Source: Eubacterium sp.
GTDB lineage: Bacteria; Bacillota; Clostridia; Oscillospirales; Acutalibacteraceae
Assembly: GCA_029052085.1 (NCBI GenBank)
Contig: JAIDJS010000012.1
Location: 1 to 7,156, forward strand
Length of the DNA stretch: 7,156 nucleotides
Direction: 5' to 3'
In this document: piece after piece, positions 1-5,384 of the stretch
Layout of the letters: each line of letters begins with the position of its first letter
Position numbering within the stretch: the first letter of the stretch is position 1
Notes under the pieces: generated by a model
The model's input: only the letters and a program-made list of their open reading frames with translations
What the model was told of the DNA's origin: nothing
Database searches by the model: none
Position numbers and translations under genes: made by a program

Positions 1-15
1 TCTAAAAAATCAGTT

Positions 16-41
16 AAACGCTTGTCGTACCGCAAGCGTTT
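16..41. terminator. Short hairpin at the left edge, possible terminator of an upstream gene
   Basis: Arms AAACGCTTG (16-24) and CAAGCGTTT (33-41) are exact reverse complements around an 8-nt loop. A T-run lies on both sides but not directly against the stem: TTTTTT at 55-60 on the + strand, and AAAAAA at 4-9, which reads as Us on the - strand. The layout therefore fits a weak or bidirectional terminator for a gene left of the window. No gene in view needs it. It could also be a chance hairpin. Confidence 0.35.
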
Positions 42-63
42 CCGGCAAAAATAATTTTTTACA

Positions 64-103
64 AAATAACCAAAAATATAAAAAATCTTTAAATTGGTTA
101 TTT
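64..103. promoter_or_regulatory. 10-bp inverted repeat upstream of the hypB promoter, candidate operator
   Basis: AAATAACCAA (64-73) and TTGGTTATTT (94-103) are exact reverse complements separated by 20 nt. The right arm ends 5 nt before the -35 box at 109, so the element lies outside the predicted transcript and could bind a dimeric or tetrameric regulator. The arm centres are 30 bp apart, close to three helical turns. Regulators of nickel genes such as NikR bind spaced palindromes, but these arms do not match a NikR consensus I know. The AT-rich background raises the chance of a coincidental repeat. Confidence 0.35.
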
Positions 104-108
104 AGATA

Positions 109-137
109 TTGAGAATTTTTTAACAAAATGTTAAAAT
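109..137 (+). promoter_or_regulatory. Sigma-A-type promoter of the hypB operon
   Basis: TTGAGA (109-114) and TAAAAT (132-137) are separated by exactly 17 bp, near the housekeeping consensus. The preceding 60 bases are made of A and T tracts that could act as an UP element. Transcription would begin near 143-146, leaving a leader of about 28 nt before the ATG at 173. This placement also argues against the in-frame ATG at 128, which would overlap the spacer and lie upstream of the transcript. Confidence 0.65.
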
Positions 138-172
138 ACTGTATACAAAACATAATAAACAGGTGTGTGAAC

Positions 173-841
173 ATGGACGAAGTTAAAATAATAGAGATAA
201 AACAAAGCGTTTTTAAAAACAACGATGAACAGGCAGAGAAATTAAGAGAAAGCCTAAAAGAAAAAGGCGTATTCTTATTAAACCTAATGTCTTCTCCCGG
301 TTCAGGAAAAACAACAACACTGAAAGCTACAATCAAAGCTTTAAAGGACACGATAAAAATAGGTGTTATGGAGGCTGATATCGACAGTGATGTTGATGCC
401 AAAAAAATAGCTGAAACGGGAGTAAAGGCAATTCAGCTTCACACAGGAGGAATGTGTCATCTTGATGCTGAAATGACAAGACAGGGGCTTGAGGCACTGA
501 ATACAGATGATGTAGACTTAGCAATTCTTGAAAATGTAGGTAATCTTGTTTGTCCTGCTGAATTTGACACAGGAGCAGTTAAAAACGTAATGATACTTTC
601 TGTTCCCGAGGGCGACGATAAGCCGCTTAAATATCCGCTTATGTTTTCAATATGTGATGCTGTTCTCATAAACAAGATAGATGTACTTCCCTATTTTGAT
701 TTTGATGTTGAGAAATGCAAAGCATACATCTACGAAAGAAATCCGAACGCAAAAGTATTTACCATCTGCGCTAAAAGCGGAGAAGGAATAGAAGAATGGA
801 CAAAATGGCTTAACAGCGAAGTTAAGGAATGGAAAAAATAA
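173..841 (+). CDS. hypB: HypB, GTPase nickel chaperone for hydrogenase-type maturation
   Basis: HypB is a cytoplasmic SIMIBI-class GTPase that works with HypA to load nickel into a target enzyme, classically [NiFe] hydrogenase. The 222-residue product carries the family landmarks in order: P-loop SSPGSGKTT at about residues 40-48, EADIDSD at 67-73, the G-domain metal-site signature GGMCHLDA with C95 and H96, ENVGNLVCP with the third ligand C127, NKID at 167-170 and CAKSGEG near 199-205. Cys-His plus a later Cys matches the nickel/zinc site known in HypB G domains. The N-terminal CxxCGC motif and the His-rich stretch found in some HypBs are absent. I chose the ATG at 173 over an in-frame ATG at 128 because AGGTG (161-165) sits 7 nt upstream and the promoter lies across 128. 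It is first gene of an operon; the next starts 64 nt downstream. Confidence 0.93.
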   Translation: MDEVKIIEIKQSVFKNNDEQAEKLRESLKEKGVFLLNLMSSPGSGKTTTLKATIKALKDTIKIGVMEADIDSDVDAKKIAETGVKAIQLHTGGMCHLDAEMTRQGLEALNTDDVDLAILENVGNLVCPAEFDTGAVKNVMILSVPEGDDKPLKYPLMFSICDAVLINKIDVLPYFDFDVEKCKAYIYERNPNAKVFTICAKSGEGIEEWTKWLNSEVKEWKK

Positions 842-905
842 AACCGGACTTACACCTTACAAGCCACAGCCTTGATAACCAATAAAATTCAGGAGGGGGA
901 TTTAT

Positions 906-3725
906 ATGTACGAATATAAATTTGATGAGATTAAAGGCAAATCCTATCCAAGTGCAGAGCGAATTATGCACTACTATGAAAACCACAGTGATGAACCGCC
1001 GAGAGAACTGATTTTAAAGCTTGGCAAAAAAATTACAGACAGAATTCTTTATAAACTGCCATGGCTTCCAAAGGTGGGCGAAACAATGACGATTAAGGAC
1101 CCTGATTATTGGGGACTTGCAGCAATGGTTTCAGACGAGATGGCAGAGGTTGCGCTTAAAATGAAGGTTCACAAAGGTATGAAAATGCCTGAAATCATCA
1201 AAGCAACCGGCAAGGATGAAGCTTATCTTGAAAAAATTCTTGACGAAATGGCTCAGATTGGTTTAATTGAATACAACTGGGAAAATCCTGAGCATGAAAA
1301 ACAGTACGTACTTCCCATGTTCGTTCCGGGAAGTGCAGAATTCTTTAATATGAAATGGGAAAACATTGTTGAGCATCCGGAGGTTGCAAGCTTCTTTGAA
1401 AGAATGACACAGCTTCCTCTTGAGGTTATTACACCTATGGTTCCGCCCGGAGGAGCCGGAATCGGTATGCACGTTATTCCTATTGAAAAAGCAATAGAAA
1501 TGGAGAACAAATCCGTTCCTGTTGAGCATATTTCACACTGGCTTGATAAATATGACGGAAAATATGCTGCAGGTCCGTGTTCCTGCCGTTATTCAAGAGC
1601 CATATTGGGCGAGGGCTGTGCTGACGATCCTGAGGACTGGTGCATCGGCGTCGGCGATATGGCAGATTATCTTGTTGAAACCAATAAGGGCCATTACATT
1701 ACCCGTGAAAAGGTTATGGAAATTCTTCAGCGTGCCGAGGACAACGGCTTTGTTCATCAGATTACTAATATTGACGGCGAAAACAAGATTTTTGCTATCT
1801 GCAACTGTCAGGTAAAGGTCTGCAATGCGCTTCGCACCTCACAGTTATTTAACACACCGAATATGAGCCGCTCTGCTTATGTTGCAAGAGTTGAGGCAAA
1901 AGACTGCGTTGCCTGCGGACGCTGCGTTGAATACTGCCCTGCCGGCGCTGTTAAGCTTGGACAGAAGCTTTGCAAAAAGGATGGCACTGAAGTTACATAT
2001 CCGAAGCAGGAGCTTCCCGATGCAGTTAAATGGGGCAAGGATAAATGGAGCCCCGATTACAGAGATAAAAACAGAATCAACTGTTATGATACAGGCACTG
2101 CACCATGCAAAACAGCCTGCCCTGCCCACATTGCAGTACAGGGATATATCAAGATGGCTGCACAGGGCAGATATACAGATGCACTTGCTCTTATCAAGAA
2201 AGAAAACCCATTCCCTGCTGTTTGCGGAAGAGTGTGCAACAGACGATGCGAGGATGCCTGCACAAGAGGAACAATTGATGAGGCAGTTGCAATTGATGAG
2301 ATTAAGCGTTTTATAGCACAAAAGGATCTTGATGCAGAAACAAGATATATTCCGGAAAAGGTTATTCCGTCAAACCGAGGCGAATTTAAAAACAAGATTG
2401 CTATTATAGGCGGAGGTCCTGCAGGACTTTCCTGTGCTTATTACCTTGCAACAACAGGTTACAGACCAACTGTTTTTGAAAAGAATGAAAAGGCAGGCGG
2501 TATGCTTACCTATGGTATTCCTTCCTACAAGCTTGAGAAGGATGTTGTTGAGGCTGAAATTGATATTATCCGTCAGCTTGGTGTTGAAATCAAATGCGGT
2601 GTTGAAGTAGGAAAAGACATTACACTTGATGAATTAAGAGAACAGGGCTACGAAGCATTTTACATTGCTATCGGCTGCCAGGGCAGCAGAAAGGCAGGGA
2701 TTGCAGGCGAGGACGCTGAGGGTGTTATGAGCGCTGTTGACATTCTGTATAAAATTGCAGAAAATCACGAGCTTGATCTTAGCGGCAAAAAGACAGTTGT
2801 TATCGGCGGCGGTAATGTAGCAGTTGACGTTGCAAGATCTTCAAAGCGCTGCGGTGCTGATGTTTTAGGCATGTACTGCCTTGAAAGCAGAGAAGAAATG
2901 CCGGCTTCCGATGAAGAAATCTTTGAAACAGAAGATGAGGGAATTGAAATATTCAACGGCTGGGGACCAAAAGAAATCCTTACCGAAAACGGAAAAGTTA
3001 CCGGCATTGTTCTTAAAAAGTGTGTAGCTGTTAAGGATGCTGACGGCAGATTCAATCCTCAATATGATGAAAACGACACAAAAACCATTGCATGTGATAA
3101 TGTATACCTTTCAATCGGACAAAGCATTATCTGGGGCAATCTTCTTGAAAAAGAAAACGTTGAACTCGGAAGAGGCAGCTCCCCTGTTGCTGACAGCCTT
3201 ACATACCAGACCGCACAGGAGGATATTTTCGTTGGCGGAGATGTTTATACCGGCCCTAAATTTGCCATTGATGCTATTGCCGCAGGCAAGGAAGGCGCAG
3301 AATCCATCCATCGCTTTGTTCATTACAATGCAAGCCTTACAATCGGCAGAAACAGAAGAGATTTCATTGAGCTGAACAAAGATGATATCCTCGTTGAAAG
3401 CTATGATAATTCATCAAGGCAGATTCCCGAAACGGATAAAAGCATTGACCACAGAACATCCTTCAAGGATGCACACAGAGCATTAACTGAAGAACAGCTT
3501 AAAACTGAAACCTCACGCTGCCTTGGCTGCGGTGCTTCGGTTGTTGATGAAAACAAGTGCATCGGCTGCGGTGTCTGCACAACAAAATGTGAATTTGATG
3601 CGATTAAGCTTCATCGTGAAAACCCCGAATGCAGCACTATGGTTAATTCAGATGACAAAATGAAAGCAATTCTGCCGTATATGCTGAAAAGACAGATTAA
3701 AATTAAGCGTGCGAAAAAAGGCTGA
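906..3725 (+). CDS. Multi-cluster Fe-S/FAD NAD(P)H oxidoreductase with GltD-like core and Cys-rich N-terminal module
   Basis: A 939-residue cytoplasmic flavoprotein that probably moves electrons between NAD(P)H, FAD and several [4Fe-4S] clusters; its acceptor is unknown. Residues 1-310 form a module I cannot name, partly winged-helix-like, with CSCR at 225-228, C238, C246 and CNCQVKVC at 299-306. Next is a ferredoxin motif, C334-x2-C337-x2-C340-x3-CP. Residues 393-452 hold the Cys set of the GltD/dihydropyrimidine dehydrogenase N-terminal domain (C393, C400, C404, C440, C444, C448, C452). Then come the FAD motif IGGGPAG (501-507), the NAD(P)H motif VIGGGNVAVDVAR (632-644) and the closing FAD motif GGDVYTG (777-783). 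The C terminus adds C872, C875 and a cluster motif C885-x2-C888-x2-C891-x3-C895. GltD proper is near 470 residues, so this is about twice as long, and no glutamate synthase large subunit is present. AGGAGG (891-896) lies 9 nt before the ATG. It sits between hypB and hypA, 5 nt from hypA, so it is very likely cotranscribed. Confidence 0.88.
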   Translation: MYEYKFDEIKGKSYPSAERIMHYYENHSDEPPRELILKLGKKITDRILYKLPWLPKVGETMTIKDPDYWGLAAMVSDEMAEVALKMKVHKGMKMPEIIKATGKDEAYLEKILDEMAQIGLIEYNWENPEHEKQYVLPMFVPGSAEFFNMKWENIVEHPEVASFFERMTQLPLEVITPMVPPGGAGIGMHVIPIEKAIEMENKSVPVEHISHWLDKYDGKYAAGPCSCRYSRAILGEGCADDPEDWCIGVGDMADYLVETNKGHYITREKVMEILQRAEDNGFVHQITNIDGENKIFAICNCQVKVCNALRTSQLFNTPNMSRSAYVARVEAKDCVACGRCVEYCPAGAVKLGQKLCKKDGTEVTYPKQELPDAVKWGKDKWSPDYRDKNRINCYDTGTAPCKTACPAHIAVQGYIKMAAQGRYTDALALIKKENPFPAVCGRVCNRRCEDACTRGTIDEAVAIDEIKRFIAQKDLDAETRYIPEKVIPSNRGEFKNKIAIIGGGPAGLSCAYYLATTGYRPTVFEKNEKAGGMLTYGIPSYKLEKDVVEAEIDIIRQLGVEIKCGVEVGKDITLDELREQGYEAFYIAIGCQGSRKAGIAGEDAEGVMSAVDILYKIAENHELDLSGKKTVVIGGGNVAVDVARSSKRCGADVLGMYCLESREEMPASDEEIFETEDEGIEIFNGWGPKEILTENGKVTGIVLKKCVAVKDADGRFNPQYDENDTKTIACDNVYLSIGQSIIWGNLLEKENVELGRGSSPVADSLTYQTAQEDIFVGGDVYTGPKFAIDAIAAGKEGAESIHRFVHYNASLTIGRNRRDFIELNKDDILVESYDNSSRQIPETDKSIDHRTSFKDAHRALTEEQLKTETSRCLGCGASVVDENKCIGCGVCTTKCEFDAIKLHRENPECSTMVNSDDKMKAILPYMLKRQIKIKRAKKG

Positions 3726-3730
3726 TTACT

Positions 3731-4075
3731 ATGCATGAGCTTGGAATTGTTTTTCATATTATAAAAAGCGTTGAGGATGTTGCAGTTCAGAATAAGCTGA
3801 AAAAAGTAAATTCGGTTACGATTGAGCTTGGCGAAGTTTCAGGCGTACTTCATAATTATCTTGATGACTGCTGGAGCTGGGCATGCGCAAAAAAAGAGCT
3901 TATGAACGGTGCAAAGCTTGTTATTGAGGTTATTCCCGCAGTAACATATTGCGAAAGCTGTAAAGGCACTTATAAAACGGTTGAAAACGGCAAAATATGC
4001 CCGAACTGCAAATCCGAAAGCACTTACCTTATTTCCGGAAATGAAATTAATATAAAGGAAATAGAGGCTGTTTAA
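3731..4075 (+). CDS. hypA: HypA, nickel/zinc metallochaperone
   Basis: HypA binds nickel at its N terminus and passes it, with HypB, to the nickel-enzyme precursor. The 114-residue length is normal for the family. The start MHE supplies the conserved His2 and Glu3 of the nickel site. Two CxxC pairs, C74-ES-C77 and C90-PN-C93, form the structural zinc site. The C-terminal GNEINIKEIE strand is typical. Only 5 nt separate it from the oxidoreductase stop. A modest ribosome binding site, AAAAAAGG (3714-3721), lies 9 nt upstream inside the preceding gene, so translational coupling is likely. A 6-bp hairpin (GGCTGT / ACAGCC, 4066-4084) spans the stop codon but lacks a T-run, so I do not call it a terminator. 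Confidence 0.93.
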   Translation: MHELGIVFHIIKSVEDVAVQNKLKKVNSVTIELGEVSGVLHNYLDDCWSWACAKKELMNGAKLVIEVIPAVTYCESCKGTYKTVENGKICPNCKSESTYLISGNEINIKEIEAV

Positions 4076-4126
4076 TTTACAGCCGCCAAAACATGGTTAA
4101 GCTAAGGTTCACTTTTCTTGAGCCTA

Positions 4127-4132
4127 TATAAT
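4127..4132 (+). promoter_or_regulatory. Possible -10 box for the membrane-protein gene
   Basis: A consensus TATAAT lies in the 81-nt gap between hypA and the next gene. No convincing -35 hexamer is at 16-18 bp: the best placed bases are AAGGTT at 4104-4109. A start near 4139 would leave a leader of under 20 nt before the proposed ATT start codon. The gene may therefore have its own weak or activator-dependent promoter, or be read through from the hyp operon. Confidence 0.35.
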
Positions 4133-4142
4133 ACATATTTTT

Positions 4143-4159
4143 AAGGGAGGATTACTATT
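4143..4159 (+). promoter_or_regulatory. Strong ribosome binding site leading to an ATT start codon
   Basis: AAGGGAGG (4143-4150) is a near-perfect Shine-Dalgarno sequence. The frame of the membrane protein is closed upstream by TAA at 4142-4144, so the start must lie downstream of it. With a 6-nt spacer the codon at 4157-4159 is ATT, in frame. No in-frame ATG occurs until 4382. TTG at 4199 and GTG at 4208 are about 50 nt from the site, far too distant. An ATT start, as known for infC, is the simplest reading. The alternative is an ATG mutated or mis-assembled to ATT. Confidence 0.6.
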
Positions 4160-5203
4160 TTATTCCAAATTAACGGCGATAACGCGCTTTATCAGCTTTT
4201 GGGCTGGGTGCTTGTTTTCGCTGCTCTCGTTATTTTTAACGAGATTGCTCGCCGTACAAAAGCCGGCGGTATTGCATTGTTCTTTGTATTACCTGCAGCT
4301 TTAACGGTTTATTTCATTGCTGTCGCTATCGGCGCTAAATCCGGTGCTGAATGGGCAGTAAACAATCAGACACACATTTATATGAACGGTTGGTTCCATT
4401 ACGCTAAGCTTTATGCTGCAACAGCAGGCTGTATTGGCTTTATGATGCTTAAATATAAATGGAACATCGGAAAAAAAGACTGGTTTAAAATTTTTCCGTT
4501 CTTAATCGTTGCTATCAACATTCTTATCGCAGTTGCTTCTGACTTTGAATCAGCTATCAAAGGCGGCTTCACAGGCGGCTGGTGGTTCTCATCAGAAAAT
4601 GTTTGGATCTACGGCGGCTGGTGGAACTGGCTTAACGGATTTGCCGGAATCATCAACATCCTTTGTATGACCGGCTGGTGGGGCATCTACACATCAAAGA
4701 ACAAGCAGGATATGCTTTGGCCTGATATGACATGGTGTTACATTCTTGCATATGATATCTGGAACTTTGAGTATACCTATCTTAACCTTCCAAACCACTC
4801 ATGGTACTGCGGTCTTGCTCTTCTTCTTGCTCCTACATTTGCAAACGCATTCTGGAACAAGGGCGGCTGGATTCAGAACCGTGCTAACACACTTGCTCTC
4901 TGGTGTATGTTTGCTCAGGTATTCCCAATCTTCCTGGACAGAAGCAAATTCTCTGTTATTACATCCGTTTATCCGGAAGGATATGTAATGGGAGATGCTG
5001 CTACAATGCCTGCAAGTGCAAATCCAAAAGCACAGGCTATTATAGCTATTCTTGCTCTTGGTGTTAATGTTTGCGTTCTTACAGCAATCATTATGCGTGC
5101 TAAAAAGCAGAAGAAAAACCCATATAAAAATGAGATCTTCACCGATCAGAAGGATTACAAGCTTGCTCTTGAAAGAGCGGCTAAAGCAAACAAATCTGCT
5201 TAA
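4157..5203 (+). CDS. Trp-rich polytopic membrane protein, probably DUF5692 family
   Basis: Function unknown. From the proposed ATT start the product has 348 residues and begins (f)MLFQINGDNALYQLL; starting at TTG 4199 would remove 14 residues and leave little before the first helix. About eight or nine hydrophobic segments are visible, roughly at residues 15-31, 37-58, 80-98, 110-128, 155-177, 186-203, 218-233, 244-260 and 292-313, followed by a Lys-rich, presumably cytoplasmic tail. Roughly 20 tryptophans (near 6 percent) are clustered, notably GGWWF and WIYGGWWNW around residues 140-158. The block DIWNFEYTYLNLPNHSWYCG (residues 200-219) looks like a conserved family signature, and I recall similar proteins labelled DUF5692, from memory only. 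Nothing identifies a substrate. It lies 81 nt after hypA on the same strand and is followed by a strong terminator. Confidence 0.72.
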   Translation: MLFQINGDNALYQLLGWVLVFAALVIFNEIARRTKAGGIALFFVLPAALTVYFIAVAIGAKSGAEWAVNNQTHIYMNGWFHYAKLYAATAGCIGFMMLKYKWNIGKKDWFKIFPFLIVAINILIAVASDFESAIKGGFTGGWWFSSENVWIYGGWWNWLNGFAGIINILCMTGWWGIYTSKNKQDMLWPDMTWCYILAYDIWNFEYTYLNLPNHSWYCGLALLLAPTFANAFWNKGGWIQNRANTLALWCMFAQVFPIFLDRSKFSVITSVYPEGYVMGDAATMPASANPKAQAIIAILALGVNVCVLTAIIMRAKKQKKNPYKNEIFTDQKDYKLALERAAKANKSA

Positions 5204-5223
5204 TGTATCTGATAAAATAACAG

Positions 5224-5258
5224 ACAGCCCATTGCAAAGGCAATGGGCTGTTCATTTT
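5224..5258 (+). terminator. Rho-independent terminator of the membrane-protein gene
   Basis: A perfect 12-bp stem, ACAGCCCATTGC (5224-5235) with GCAATGGGCTGT (5240-5251), closes a 4-nt AAAG loop and is followed by TTCATTTT. It begins 20 nt after the TAA at 5201-5203, which is the expected position. Confidence 0.88.
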
Positions 5259-5341
5259 ATGTAAAACTTGAGCAAAGCCGCAATAGCAAACAGTATATAT
5301 GCCAAATGCTGCGTTTCTGCTCGTTCTAATCCTTCATAACA

Positions 5342-5372
5342 AAATGCGGTTTGATATAATCAAACCGCATTT
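5342..5372 (-). terminator. Terminator of the convergent surface-protein gene, possibly bidirectional
   Basis: AAATGCGGTTTGAT (5342-5355) and ATCAAACCGCATTT (5359-5372) form a 14-bp stem with a 3-nt loop. On the - strand it lies 12 nt after the stop codon at 5385-5387, and the stem base followed by TGTT gives a short U-run. On the + strand the tail is ATATTTTA, so it may stop transcription both ways between the convergent genes. The stretch 5259-5341 between the two terminators shows no gene or other element I can support. Confidence 0.8.
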
Positions 5373-5384
5373 ATATTTTATGGA

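Noticed and set aside
128..172. 15-residue N-terminal extension of HypB from the ATG at 128
   Set aside because: The ATG lies inside the -35/-10 region of a good promoter and lacks a ribosome binding site. The ATG at 173 has AGGTG 7 nt upstream and gives the usual family length.
10..402. 130-residue frame on the - strand over the hypB promoter and 5' end
   Set aside because: Low-complexity Phe/Ser-rich translation of AT-rich DNA, antisense to a certain gene, with no family features.
1845..2321. Cys-rich 158-residue - strand frame inside the oxidoreductase gene
   Set aside because: It is an antisense shadow of the GltD-type cluster region, whose codons are certain from conserved Cys and FAD motifs.
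4066..4084. GGCTGT / ACAGCC hairpin across the hypA stop as a terminator
   Set aside because: Only a 6-bp stem with a 7-nt loop and no T-run after it, so there is no support for termination.
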